Shown in pieces: positions 30,578 to 39,097 of a stretch of 64,000 nucleotides of DNA. Each line of letters starts with the position of its first letter. Position 1 is the stretch's first letter. The stretch comes from Catellatospora sp. IY07-71 (lineage in GTDB: Bacteria; Actinomycetota; Actinomycetes; Mycobacteriales; Micromonosporaceae). A program made the position numbers and the translations under genes. The stretch is taken from the NCBI RefSeq assembly GCF_018326265.1, contig NZ_AP023360.1, positions 2,781,501-2,845,500 on the forward strand, written 5' to 3'. The notes beneath the pieces are model-generated. The model was not told the origin of the DNA. It was given only the letters and a program-made list of their open reading frames with translations, and did no database searches.

Positions 30578-30865
30578 GCGCCAGAGGTTATCGGTTGACC
30601 GGCCCGGTGGGGGCCGCGACCCGACAGACGGCCGGAATTGGCCGGAAGGTTCCGGCGCGCCGACCGTGATCGGCGGGCGGCTGCCCCTACCTTGGTCTCG
30701 CCTGACCCGACGGCCCTCCAAAGCTGTCGGCTCAGTCACATCGGGAACAACTTCGCGTGCGGGAGCGTACAACTCCCACACGGGCGCGCTAAAGTACCGC
30801 GCTCGTTGAGAGTGAAACGTCGCGTACGCAGACGGACCAGACACGAATTGGGAGTGTGACAATCG

Positions 30866-31162
30866 ATGGCCACCGACTACGACGCCCCGCGCCGTGACGA
30901 GGCCGACCTCGGTGAGGACAGCCTCGAAGAGCTGAAGGCTCGGCGTGTCGACAACCAGTCGGGCAGCGTGGACGTGGACGAGGTCGACCTGGCCGAGGCG
31001 TTCGAGCTGCCGGGTGGCGACCTCGCCGACGAGGAGCTGACGGTCAAGGTCGTGCCGATGCAGGCCGACGAGTTCCGCTGCTCGCGGTGCTTCCTGGTGC
31101 ACCACCGCAGCCAGCTGGCCGGTGAGCGCAACGGCGAGCCGATCTGCCGCGAGTGCGCCTGA
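30866..31162 (+). CDS. DUF4193 zinc-ribbon protein
   Basis: 98 residues. The N-terminal acidic half (MATDYDAPRRDEADLGEDSLEEL...) and the C-terminal zinc ribbon FRCSRCFLVHHRSQL...PICRECA (two CxxC knuckles) define DUF4193, a family found in almost all actinobacteria and related to regulators of the RbpA/CarD neighbourhood by size only. The role is unknown. GGGAG lies ten bases before ATG 30866. It is divergent from the LytR_C gene. Confidence 0.92.
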   Translation: MATDYDAPRRDEADLGEDSLEELKARRVDNQSGSVDVDEVDLAEAFELPGGDLADEELTVKVVPMQADEFRCSRCFLVHHRSQLAGERNGEPICRECA

Positions 31163-31380
31163 TCAGGGCGTGCCGCGGACAGGCTGCGGACGGCGCATCG
31201 CCGCGCCGGCGGACTCCCGAACCGCTTGACGTGATGCGGTGAGATGGCGCAGATATCAGGGAACACGGATTCCGACGGGCACGCCGCGCCGACGCGGCGT
31301 GCCGCGCGGGAGCCGGGTCCCCCGATGACCCAGACGCCCGTCGCGGTCATCCACGCCACCTCAGCCGACGGGAGTCAGCC

Positions 31381-32184
31381 ATGACCACCAGCCCCTCACC
31401 GGTGCCCGACGACGAGACGCCGGGCACCGCCGGCAGGCCGGATGAGCTGGCCGCGGCGGTGGCGGGGCTCGCCGACGCCGACCTGGACAAGGCAGGCCGC
31501 CGCAGGCTGCTCGGCCGGATGCTGGTGGGGCTGCGCGAGCGCGGGGTCAAGGAGGTCTTCCTGCCCCGCAAGGCGATCGGCTGGATCACCGAGGCGGTGG
31601 CCGACCTCGCCCCGCACGTGCCCGTGCGCAATCTGGAGACGCTGCGCCTGCACTACCCGGGCCTGGACGACGAGGCGCTGGCCGAGCGGCTCATCCGCAA
31701 CGCCGCCCGCGCCGCGGCCGGGGTGGGCGCGGTGGGCGGCGGCATCGCCTCGGTGGAGTGGATGGCCCCGCCGACGCTGCTGTCGACCCCGGTGGTGCTG
31801 GCCACCGAGACGGTCGCCGTGGTGGGCATCGAGCTCAAGCTCGTCGGCGAGCTGCACGAGGTGTACGGCAACCCGGTGCTCGGCACGCCCGCGCAGAAGG
31901 CGGTCAGCCTGATGCAGGCCTGGGCCGGCCACCGCGGCATCAGCCCGATGCTGCCCGGCGCCGCGGCCGCCACCGTGCTCGGCACGGCCACCCGCAAGCA
32001 GCTGCGCGACATGATCGTCAAGCGCTTCGGGCGCAGCCTGACCACGCTGGGCCCGCTGCTGACCGGCGCGGCCGTGGCCAGCTACCTCAACCGCAAGGCG
32101 ACCCGGCGGCTCGGCGACGACCTGCGCCGGGACCTGAAGCTGCGGCGGGGCGGCAACCCGCCCGCGCTGCCGCCGTCAGCCTGA
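31381..32184 (+). CDS. Conserved hypothetical protein with hydrophobic centre (EcsC-like layout)
   Basis: 267 residues. I do not recognise the family with certainty. The sequence has an N-terminal helical part (RRRLLGRMLVGLRERGVKEVFLPRKAIGWITEAVADL), a glycine-rich hydrophobic middle (AAAGVGAVGGGIASVEWMAPPTLLSTPVVLATETVAVVGIELKLVGELHEVYG) and a second hydrophobic stretch (LLPGAAAATVLG... and TTLGPLLTGAAVASYLNRKATRRLG) with a basic tail. The pattern resembles EcsC-like peripheral membrane proteins. It overlaps the end of DUF3093 by nine bases, convergently. Confidence 0.65.
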   Translation: MTTSPSPVPDDETPGTAGRPDELAAAVAGLADADLDKAGRRRLLGRMLVGLRERGVKEVFLPRKAIGWITEAVADLAPHVPVRNLETLRLHYPGLDDEALAERLIRNAARAAAGVGAVGGGIASVEWMAPPTLLSTPVVLATETVAVVGIELKLVGELHEVYGNPVLGTPAQKAVSLMQAWAGHRGISPMLPGAAAATVLGTATRKQLRDMIVKRFGRSLTTLGPLLTGAAVASYLNRKATRRLGDDLRRDLKLRRGGNPPALPPSA

Positions 32185-32688
32185 GGGCCGCAGCGCCCGC
32201 GCCAGCTCCTCCGGGCGGCGCGAACTGATCACCCAGTACGGCGTGACGTCGTCGGGGTCGTCCAGCACCACCTGCACGGCCCCGCCGACCCACGGCCGCT
32301 GGATCACGAACGCCATCGGGTCGGCGCTCGGCCCGAGCAGCTCGCGCTTGGTCTCCGCGTCCAGCGGGACGACCTGCGCCACGTGCCGCAGCGGCAGCAC
32401 GGCGTCGTCCACCCGCAGCTGCTCGCCGTCCACCGTGATCCGGATCCGGCCCAGCCACCACAGGCCGTAGGCCGCCAGGGGCAGCACGACCACGTACGCC
32501 ACCCAGCCGCGGGGACCCGCCGCACCCAGCCCGACCTGCGCCGCGAGCACGGCGGCGGCCAGCAGGCCGGGCACCCACAGCCACCACGGGGTCGACAGGC
32601 GCTCCGTGTGCCGGGGCACAGGCCGTGCCGCACCGACCCCTGTCGGCGTTGTGCCTGAGGACGCCATACCGCTGCCTGGGTGTGTCAC
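32176..32688 (-). CDS. DUF3093 membrane protein
   Basis: 170 residues from GTG 32688, which has TACCCT exactly seven bases upstream (complement of 32696-32701); ATG 32667 is an alternative. The DUF3093 core is ERLSTPWWLWVPGLLAAAVLAAQVGLG, a second helix (WVAYVVVLPLAAYGLWWL) and then IRITVDGEQLRVDDAVLPLRHVAQVVPLDAETKRELLGPSADPMAFVIQRPWVGGAVQVVLDDPDDVTPYWVISSRRPEELA. It is conserved next to dut in actinobacteria, on the opposite strand. The function is unknown. Confidence 0.9.
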   Translation of the reverse strand: MTHPGSGMASSGTTPTGVGAARPVPRHTERLSTPWWLWVPGLLAAAVLAAQVGLGAAGPRGWVAYVVVLPLAAYGLWWLGRIRITVDGEQLRVDDAVLPLRHVAQVVPLDAETKRELLGPSADPMAFVIQRPWVGGAVQVVLDDPDDVTPYWVISSRRPEELARALRPSG

Positions 32689-32799
32689 AGCATCGAGGGT
32701 AGGACCCGCCGGGTCCGCCGGACGCGGCAGGATAGTGGCAAGGAGACGCAGCTCCCGTCATGAGCGCGCGTCACAGCACTCCCCCCGGAGGTTTGACCG

Positions 32800-33255
32800 T
32801 TGTATCCCCCTGCGACCCCGCCCGTCGTGGTGCCGATCCGCCGGCTCGACCCCGACCTGCCGCTGCCGTCGTACGCCCATCCGGGCGACGCCGGCGCGGA
32901 CCTGTACGCGGCCGAGGACGCCGCGATCGCGCCCGGTGAGCGCCGGCTGATCCGCACCGGCGTGGCGATCGCCCTGCCGGACGGATTCGTCGGACTCGTC
33001 CACCCTCGGTCGGGTCTGGCGGCGAAAATGGGGGTGACTGTGCTGAACGCTCCCGGCACCGTGGACGCGGGCTACCGGGGCGAGATCCTGGTGCAGCTGA
33101 TCAACCACGACCGGTCTGCCACCGCGAAGATCTCGCGCGGGGACCGCATCGCGCAACTTGTCGTGCAGCGGGTGGAGCGGGCACACTTCCACGACGTCGC
33201 CGAACTGCCGGACTCCGCGCGGGGCACCGGCGGTCACGGCTCGACGGGGAACTGA
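32800..33255 (+). CDS. dut: dUTP diphosphatase
   Basis: 151 residues from TTG 32800, with CGGAGG eight bases upstream; no better start exists. All five dUTPase motifs are seen: [65 protein letters not shown] and the C-terminal [11 protein letters not shown] arm. It hydrolyses dUTP to dUMP, keeping uracil out of DNA and feeding thymidylate synthesis. DUF3710 follows 10 bases later, so they share a message. Confidence 0.96.
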   Translation: MYPPATPPVVVPIRRLDPDLPLPSYAHPGDAGADLYAAEDAAIAPGERRLIRTGVAIALPDGFVGLVHPRSGLAAKMGVTVLNAPGTVDAGYRGEILVQLINHDRSATAKISRGDRIAQLVVQRVERAHFHDVAELPDSARGTGGHGSTGN

Positions 33256-33264
33256 GGAGGAACA

Positions 33265-34209
33265 GTGATCTTCTCGCGAAAGCGTGCCGCCACCGGGCGT
33301 CACGCCAAGGCGGAGGAGCCGCGCTTCGAGGACGCCCGCGCCGCGCGGCGTGCCGCGCTGCTGGGTGAGGACCACGAGCCCGAGGAGCGGCCGCAGACGC
33401 CCGCTGCGGGCGCGAACGGGTCCGCCCGTCCCCTCGGCTCGATCTTCGGCGACGACGGCCCGTACGACTTCGAGGAGGCGCCCGACGCGCCCCGCCTGGA
33501 TCTGGGCAGCCTGCTGCTGCCCGCCGTCGAGGGCGTGGAGATCCGGGTGCAGGCCGGCGAGCAGGGCACGATCCAGCAGATCGCGCTCGTGCACGGCCAC
33601 AACGCGCTCCAGCTCGGCGCCTTCGCCGCGCCGCGCTCCGAGGGCATCTGGGACGAGGTGCGCGAGGAGATCCGCAAGTCGCTGTTCGCCGACGGCGTGG
33701 GGGCCCAGGAGGTCCCCGGCCGCTGGGGCACCGAGCTGCGGGCCCGGCTGCGCACCCCCGAGGGCTTCAACGACCTGCGCTTCATCGGCGTCGACGGCCC
33801 GCGCTGGATGGTGCGTGCCGTGTTCCAGGGTCCCGCCGCGGTCGACCTGACCGAGGCCGGCCCGCTGGAGCAGATCCTGACCGGCCTGGCCGTACGCCGC
33901 GACGAGAGCGCCCGCCCGGTGCGGGAGGCGCTGCCGCTGCGCCTGCCGCCGGACATGGCGCAGCGCGCCGCGGCCGAGCGGGCCGCGGTCGAGGCGGCGG
34001 CCCAGGAGCCCGCCGAGCAGCCGTCCGCGCCGCAGGCCCACGGCGGCGAGCAGTACGGCCAGAACCAGCTGGTGCCCGGCCGGGTGCCGCCGACGCCCGC
34101 GCCGACGCCGTTCGGCACGATGGCGCCCACCGGGGCCGCCGGCTCCGGCGTGCCCGCCTCGGGTGACGCGCCGCGCCGCAAGCCCTCCCCGCGCCCGCGC
34201 CGGGACTGA
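33265..34209 (+). CDS. DUF3710 protein
   Basis: 314 residues; GTG 33265 follows AGGAGGAACA. The conserved core is GPYDFEEAPDAPRLDLGSLLLPAVEGVEIRVQ, IALVHGHNALQLGAFAAPRSEGIWDEVREEIRKSL, VPGRWGTELRAR and FIGVDGPRWMVRAVFQG. The ends are low complexity: a basic N-terminus and a long Ala/Gln/Pro C-terminal tail. It is always found after dut in actinobacteria, and its function is unknown. The position suggests a link with nucleotide or DNA metabolism. Confidence 0.92.
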   Translation: MIFSRKRAATGRHAKAEEPRFEDARAARRAALLGEDHEPEERPQTPAAGANGSARPLGSIFGDDGPYDFEEAPDAPRLDLGSLLLPAVEGVEIRVQAGEQGTIQQIALVHGHNALQLGAFAAPRSEGIWDEVREEIRKSLFADGVGAQEVPGRWGTELRARLRTPEGFNDLRFIGVDGPRWMVRAVFQGPAAVDLTEAGPLEQILTGLAVRRDESARPVREALPLRLPPDMAQRAAAERAAVEAAAQEPAEQPSAPQAHGGEQYGQNQLVPGRVPPTPAPTPFGTMAPTGAAGSGVPASGDAPRRKPSPRPRRD

Positions 34210-34288
34210 CCTGCCCGGGAACCCGCTCCCGACCGGGGTGCCGTCCCGTGGGGCGGACCGCCGGGAGGCGCACCAGGTTCCTGCCCCC

Positions 34289-34313
34289 GGGGTGCCCCGC
34301 TGCGGGGCGCCCC
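34289..34313. terminator. GC hairpin between DUF3710 and the OB-fold gene
   Basis: GGGGTGCCCCGC and GCGGGGCGCCCC pair, with one G-T wobble, around one base (the real loop would be larger). It is followed at once by the TAGGCT element of the next gene, so it may insulate the two units. Confidence 0.55.
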
Positions 34314-34317
34314 GAAG

Positions 34318-34323
34318 TAGGCT
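34318..34323 (+). promoter_or_regulatory. Candidate -10 element (TAGGCT) of the OB-fold gene
   Basis: TAGGCT 57 bases before ATG 34381, directly downstream of a hairpin. Confidence 0.4.
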
Positions 34324-34380
34324 GGCAGTTACGCGCCGACCGGGGACCTCGCCCCGGCGGGGAAGGATGAGAGCCAGGTC

Positions 34381-34770
34381 ATGTCGACCGACCAAGCGCG
34401 ACCACGGGCCAAGGGGCTGCGTGGGATGCTCCACCGGCTCACCGCCAGCGATCAGGAGCTGGAGTCCGAGGAGCTGCGCCGTGACACCGAGCTCGCCGGC
34501 TGTGTCTGCGCCGACACCGTGCACCGTGGGGAACTCGTCAACGTCAGCGGCCGGCTCCGCACGGTGGTCTACACCCCGCGCACGAACCTGCCCACGCTGG
34601 AAGCCGACCTCTACGACGGCACGGATCTGATCACGCTGGTCTTCCTGGGGCGGCGGCACATCAACGGCATCGAGCCCGGACGGGGTCTGTCCGTCCGGGG
34701 CCGCGTCGCCGTGCGCGACGGCCGCAAGGTCATCTACAACCCGTACTACGAGCTGGAAGCGGCCGCGTGA
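34381..34770 (+). CDS. OB-fold nucleic-acid-binding protein
   Basis: 129 residues. After a basic N-terminus (RGMLHRLTASDQELESEELRRDTE), the stretch VHRGELVNVSGRLRTVVYTPRTNLPTLEADLYDGTDLITLVFLGRRHINGIEPGRGLSVRGRVAVRDGRKVIYNPYYEL is a clear OB-fold of the RecG wedge/tRNA-anticodon type. The family is small and free-standing in actinobacteria, always between DUF3710 and DUF3159. It likely binds single-stranded DNA or RNA; the partner is unknown. Confidence 0.9.
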   Translation: MSTDQARPRAKGLRGMLHRLTASDQELESEELRRDTELAGCVCADTVHRGELVNVSGRLRTVVYTPRTNLPTLEADLYDGTDLITLVFLGRRHINGIEPGRGLSVRGRVAVRDGRKVIYNPYYELEAAA

Positions 34771-34834
34771 CGAGCGGGCCGACGATCGGCGTGCGTTCGG
34801 CGTGCGCCGCTGACAAGCACCGCGAGGAGCAGGC

Positions 34835-35530
34835 ATGACCGAGCGCACCGAGCGCGGCATGGACACGACGGAGGAAGAGGAGCTTCCTCCGTTCGCCGAG
34901 CAGATGGCACAGCAGCTGGGCGGCCTGCGCGGCATGACCGAGGCCGCGATCCCGGTGATCGTGTTCGTGCTCACCAACCTGCTGCTGGGCCTGCGGTTCC
35001 CGGCCGAGGAGTCCCGCATCGCGCTGCAGTGGGCGATCATCGCGTCCGCGACCGTGGCGGTGGGGGTCGCGATCATGCGGCTGGCCCAGCGCAAGCCGGT
35101 CCGGTTCGCGATCAACGGCCTGTTCGGCATCGCGCTGGGCGCCTGGATGGCCTGGGACTCCGGCAAGGAGGTCGACTTCTACCTGCCCGGCATCTGGATC
35201 ATCATCGGCCAGATCGTGGTGCTGGTCGGCTCGATCCTCATCGGGCACCCGGCCGTGGGCTGGTTCTGGTCCGTGGTGGCCAACGGCGGGCGCAACGACT
35301 GGCGCGACAACGCCCGGTTGGTCCGGGTGTTCACGCAGCTCACGGCGCTGTGGGCGGCGGTGTTCGCGGTCAAGGTGGTGGTCCAGGGCAGTCTGTGGAT
35401 GGCCGAGCAGGGCACCGCGCTGGGCATCGCCCGCATCGTGATGGGCACGCCGCTGTTCGCCCTGCTGCTGGTGATCACGTTCGGGGTGGTCCGCCGCGTC
35501 CGCCGCGACCAGGAGGCCAGCCCCGCCTGA
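34835..35530 (+). CDS. DUF3159 membrane protein
   Basis: 231 residues; GAGGAGCAGGC precedes ATG 34835. About six helices: AAIPVIVFVLTNLLLGL, WAIIASATVAVGVAIM, FAINGLFGIALGAWMAW, WIIIGQIVVLVGSILIG, FTQLTALWAAVFAVKVVVQ and GTPLFALLLVITFGVV. It is a standard DUF3159 protein. The LPGIW and HPAVGWFWSVVANGG..WR loops are conserved. The role is unknown. It ends 13 bases from the convergent TrkA gene. Confidence 0.9.
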   Translation: MTERTERGMDTTEEEELPPFAEQMAQQLGGLRGMTEAAIPVIVFVLTNLLLGLRFPAEESRIALQWAIIASATVAVGVAIMRLAQRKPVRFAINGLFGIALGAWMAWDSGKEVDFYLPGIWIIIGQIVVLVGSILIGHPAVGWFWSVVANGGRNDWRDNARLVRVFTQLTALWAAVFAVKVVVQGSLWMAEQGTALGIARIVMGTPLFALLLVITFGVVRRVRRDQEASPA

Positions 35531-35542
35531 CCGGGCGGCGGG

Positions 35543-36235
35543 TCAGCGGCGGCGGGAGCGGGTCTTCTCGACGCTGTCGGCGCCCAGGATGACCGAGCGC
35601 ACCTGCTCCTCGACCTCGACGGTGCAGACGAACACCAGCTCGTCGCCGGACTCGACCGGGTCGTCGGGGGTCGGCGTGAGCACCCGGCGGCCGCGCACGA
35701 TGGCGACCAGCGCGCTGTCGGGCGGCAGCGGGATGTTGCGGATCGGCTGGCCGACGTGCGGCGCGTCCTCGGGCAGGGTGATCTCGACCAGGTTGGCCTC
35801 GCCCTGCCGGAACGTCATCAGCCGGACCAGGTCGCCGACGGTGACCGCCTCCTCGACCAGGGCGGCCATCAGGCGCGGCTTGGACACGGAGACGTCCACG
35901 CCCCACTGCTCGGTGAACAGCCACTCGTTCTCGGCGCGGTTGACCCGGGCGACCACCCGCGGCACCGCGAACTCCGTCTTGGCCAGCAGCGACACCACCA
36001 GGTTGACCTTGTCGTCGCCGGTGGCGGCGACCACCACGTCGCACGCGGCGAGGTTGATCTCCTGGAGGCTGGACAGCTCGCAGGCGTCGGCGAGCACCCA
36101 GTCGGCGGCGGGCACCCGCTCCGGGCGCAGCATCCGCGGCTGCCGTTCGAGCAGCATGACCTGGTGGCCGTTCTCGATCAGCTCCTGGGCGATGGAGCGC
36201 CCGACGTTGCCGGCCCCGGCGATGGCGACGCGCAT
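35543..36235 (-). CDS. TrkA-type potassium uptake regulator (CeoC-like)
   Basis: 230 residues, with start at ATG 36235 (MRVAIAGAGNVGRSIAQEL). The N-terminal RCK_N Rossmann fold has GAGNVG, LLERQ, ACELSSLQEINLAACDVVVAATGDDKVN and the VARVNRAENEWLF segment. The C-terminal RCK_C domain is LVEITLPEDAPHVGQPIRNIPLPPDSALVAIVRGRRV...GDELVFVC. These subunits bind NAD(H)/ATP and gate potassium carriers from the cytoplasm. It follows a second TrkA protein by 16 bases, matching the mycobacterial ceoB-ceoC pair. Confidence 0.93.
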   Translation of the reverse strand: MRVAIAGAGNVGRSIAQELIENGHQVMLLERQPRMLRPERVPAADWVLADACELSSLQEINLAACDVVVAATGDDKVNLVVSLLAKTEFAVPRVVARVNRAENEWLFTEQWGVDVSVSKPRLMAALVEEAVTVGDLVRLMTFRQGEANLVEITLPEDAPHVGQPIRNIPLPPDSALVAIVRGRRVLTPTPDDPVESGDELVFVCTVEVEEQVRSVILGADSVEKTRSRRR

Positions 36236-36251
36236 GAACAGGGTCTCCTTC

Positions 36252-36914
36252 TCAGACGGCGGCCGGCGGCGCGGCTGCGATCTTGGTGACGGCGTCGGCG
36301 ATCTCATCGGTGACCAGCATGAAGACCTGGTCGCCGTCCTGCAGCACGGTGGAGGCGGTGGTCAGCGTGCCGATGCCGAAGCGCATGACGAACGCCGCCC
36401 GGGTGCCGGTGGCCTCCTCCAGCGTGTGCAGCGGGTGGCCGATCCAGGCCGGGTTGACCGGGGTCTCGATGATGGCGACGGTGCTGGTGGGGTCGCGGTA
36501 GAGCTCGGTGTGGCCCTCGGGCACCAGGTGGCGCACGATGCGGTCGGCGGTCCAGCGCACGGTGGCCACGGTGGGGATGCCGAGCCGCTCGTACACCTCG
36601 GCGCGGCGCTGGTCGTAGATGCGGGCCACGACACGCTGCACGCCGAACGTCTCCCGGGCCAGCCGGGCCGAGATGATGTTGGAGTTGTCGCCGCTGGACA
36701 CGGCGGCGAAGGCGTCGGCGCGCTCGATGCCGGCCTGCATGAGGACCTCGCGGTCGAAGCCCATCCCGGTGACCGTGGTGCCCGCGAAGTCGGGGGAGAG
36801 CCGCCGGAACGCGTCGGCGTCCTGGTCGATGATCGAGACCGAGTGCCCGCGCGCCTCCAGGCTGTGTGCGAGCGTCGAGCCGACCCGGCCACACCCCATG
36901 ATCACAACGTGCAC
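36252..36914 (-). CDS. TrkA-type potassium uptake regulator (CeoB-like)
   Basis: 220 residues from GTG 36914 (MHVVIMGCGRVGSTLAHSLEARGHSVSIIDQD), with CAGGAGG eight bases upstream. The NAD-binding GCGRVG, SSGDNSNIISARLARETF and VVARIYDQRRAEVYERLGIPTVATVRWTADRI segments form RCK_N; RCK_C follows from about residue 135. It is co-transcribed with the next TrkA gene. Both diverge from a KimA-like potassium importer 176 bases away, so the three form a potassium module. Confidence 0.93.
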   Translation of the reverse strand: MHVVIMGCGRVGSTLAHSLEARGHSVSIIDQDADAFRRLSPDFAGTTVTGMGFDREVLMQAGIERADAFAAVSSGDNSNIISARLARETFGVQRVVARIYDQRRAEVYERLGIPTVATVRWTADRIVRHLVPEGHTELYRDPTSTVAIIETPVNPAWIGHPLHTLEEATGTRAAFVMRFGIGTLTTASTVLQDGDQVFMLVTDEIADAVTKIAAAPPAAV

Positions 36915-37077
36915 GTCACGCCTCCTGACAATGCCGTCGTACCGGCCATCTCAGCCTGCCATGCGCGCGGGCGGCGCGCGACATCAGCCTGCCACGTGCC
37001 CCGGGGGCGCGTGGCGGCGGCTCGTACGCCGCGCCGCCACTCGTCCGACCGGGCAGGGGTGGGCCGACCGCTCGTCG

Positions 37078-37083
37078 TAGGCT
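37078..37083 (+). promoter_or_regulatory. -10 hexamer TAGGCT for the leaderless KimA-like gene
   Basis: TAGGCT, seven bases, then GTG 37091. No ribosome binding site. Confidence 0.6.
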
Positions 37084-37090
37084 CCCACAT

Positions 37091-39097
37091 GTGGCGAGTC
37101 CTACCTCCCTGCTGAAGCGGTTGCTGCTCGGCAGGCCGTTCCGTTCCGACCGGCTGCAGCACACCCTGCTGCCCAAGCGCATCGCACTGCCGATCTTCGC
37201 CTCGGACGCGCTCTCCAGCGTCGCGTACGCGCCCGGCGAGATCCTGCTGACGCTGTCGATCGCGGGTGCGGCGGCGTACGCGTACTCGCCCTGGGTGGCG
37301 CTGGCGGTCGTGGTGGTCATGCTCACCGTGGTGGCCAGCTACCGCCAGAACGTGCACGCCTACCCCTCGGGCGGCGGCGACTACGAGGTCGCCACGGTCA
37401 ACCTGGGCTCCAAGGCGGGCATCGGCGTGGCCAGCGCCCTGCTGGTCGACTACGTGCTCACGGTGGCGGTGTCCATCTCCTCCGGCGTGGAGAACCTGGG
37501 CGCGGCCGTCCCGTTCATCGGCGAGCACAAGGTGTTCTGGGCGGTGGGCCTGATCGCCCTGCTGGCCGCGCTGAACCTGCGCGGCCTGCGCGAGTCGGGC
37601 AGCATGTTCGCCGTCCCGACCTACCTGTTCATGTTCGCCATGCTGGGCCTGATCGGCTGGGGCATCGTGCGGATCTTCGTGCTCGGCGAGGACCTGAAGG
37701 CGCCCAGCGCGGAGCTGACCATCCTGCCCGAGCACGGGCTGCAGGTCGGCGCCACGTTCGCCTTCGGCTTCCTGCTGGTGCGCGCGTTCTCCTCCGGCTG
37801 CGCGGCGCTGACCGGCGTCGAGGCCATCTCCAACGGGGTGCCCGCGTTCAAGCCGCCGAAGTCGAAGAACGCGGCGACCACGTTGCTGCTGCTGGGCGTG
37901 CTGTCGATCATCATGATGGTCTCCATCGTGGCGCTGAGCCTGAAGACCGGGCTGCAGTACGTCGAGGACCCGCAGGAGCAGATCGTCGGGGCAGGGCCGG
38001 GCTACGTGCAGCCCACCGTCACCGCGCAGCTGGCCGAGACCATCTTCGACCACTTCCCGCCCGGGTTCTACCTCGTCATCGCGGTGACGGCGCTGATCCT
38101 GGTGCTGGCGGCGAACACGGCGTTCAACGGCTTCCCGGTGCTCGGCTCGATCCTGGCGCAGGACCGCTACCTGCCGCGGCAGCTGCACACCCGCGGTGAC
38201 CGGCTGGCCTTCTCCAACGGCATCATCATGCTGGCCGCCTTCGCCGCGGTGCTGGTGGTCGCCTTCCAGGCGGAGACGACCCGGCTGATCCAGCTATACA
38301 TCGTGGGCGTGTTCGTGTCGTTCACGCTGTCCCAGATCGGCATGCTGCGGCACTGGAACCGGCTGCTGCGCACCGAGCGGGACCAGTCCGCGCGCCGCCG
38401 GATGAAGCGGGCCCGCGCCATCAACGGGTTCGGCGCGGTGCTGACCGGGTTCGTGCTGATCCTGGTGCTGCTGACCAAGTTCACCCACGGCGCCTGGATC
38501 TCGATCGTGGCGATGGCGGTCATCTACGTGGTCATGGTGGGCATCCGGCGCCACTACGACACGGTGGCCCGCGAGCTGGTGCCGTCGGAGGAGCGGCCGG
38601 TGCTGCCGGCCCGCAACCACGCGATCGTGCTGGTCAGCAAGCTGCACCTGCCCACCATGCGGGCACTGGCGTACGCGAAGGCGACGCGGCCGGACACGCT
38701 CACCGCGCTCACCGTCAACGTCGACATCGCCGACACCCGGGCCATCCAGGCCGAGTGGGAGCGGCGCGGCATCAGCGTCCCGCTGACGGTGGTCGACTCG
38801 CCGTACCGCGAGATCAGCCGCCCCATCATCGACTACGTGAAGTCGCTGCGCCGGGCCTCGCCGCGGGACGTGGTGACGGTCTACATCCCCGAGTACGTGG
38901 TCGGCCGCTGGTGGGAGCACCTGCTGCACAACCAGTCCGCGCTGCGGATCAAGGGCCGCCTGCTGTACGAGCCGGGCGTGATGGTGACCAGCGTGCCGTG
39001 GCAGCTCGCCTCGACCAGCGCCACCGACCTGGACCGGCTGGACCGGGAGCTGGTGCGCAGCCCCGCCCGCGGCCCGCGCGCCGGGGAGGAGTCGTAG
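37091..39097 (+). CDS. KimA-like APC-superfamily potassium importer
   Basis: 668 residues. About twelve helices run to residue 495: IFASDALSSVAYAPGEILLTLSIAG is the first, with the SDALSSVAYAPGE motif of KimA; further on are YRQNVHAYPSGGGDYEVA and GVEAISNGVPAFKPPKSKNAATTLLLLG. The cytoplasmic C-terminal domain (ARNHAIVLVSKLHLPTMRALAYAKATRP...VNVDIADTRAIQAEWERRGI) is the USP-like domain where KimA of Bacillus binds c-di-AMP. The gene is leaderless, so no c-di-AMP riboswitch is possible in the mRNA. Divergent TrkA-type genes support potassium uptake as the role; amino-acid transport is less likely. Confidence 0.9.
   Translation: MASPTSLLKRLLLGRPFRSDRLQHTLLPKRIALPIFASDALSSVAYAPGEILLTLSIAGAAAYAYSPWVALAVVVVMLTVVASYRQNVHAYPSGGGDYEVATVNLGSKAGIGVASALLVDYVLTVAVSISSGVENLGAAVPFIGEHKVFWAVGLIALLAALNLRGLRESGSMFAVPTYLFMFAMLGLIGWGIVRIFVLGEDLKAPSAELTILPEHGLQVGATFAFGFLLVRAFSSGCAALTGVEAISNGVPAFKPPKSKNAATTLLLLGVLSIIMMVSIVALSLKTGLQYVEDPQEQIVGAGPGYVQPTVTAQLAETIFDHFPPGFYLVIAVTALILVLAANTAFNGFPVLGSILAQDRYLPRQLHTRGDRLAFSNGIIMLAAFAAVLVVAFQAETTRLIQLYIVGVFVSFTLSQIGMLRHWNRLLRTERDQSARRRMKRARAINGFGAVLTGFVLILVLLTKFTHGAWISIVAMAVIYVVMVGIRRHYDTVARELVPSEERPVLPARNHAIVLVSKLHLPTMRALAYAKATRPDTLTALTVNVDIADTRAIQAEWERRGISVPLTVVDSPYREISRPIIDYVKSLRRASPRDVVTVYIPEYVVGRWWEHLLHNQSALRIKGRLLYEPGVMVTSVPWQLASTSATDLDRLDRELVRSPARGPRAGEES

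Noticed and set aside
36915-37090. ydaO-type c-di-AMP riboswitch before the KimA-like gene
   Set aside because: The -10 box sits seven bases before the start codon, so no leader RNA is available, and the typical pseudosymmetric motifs are absent.
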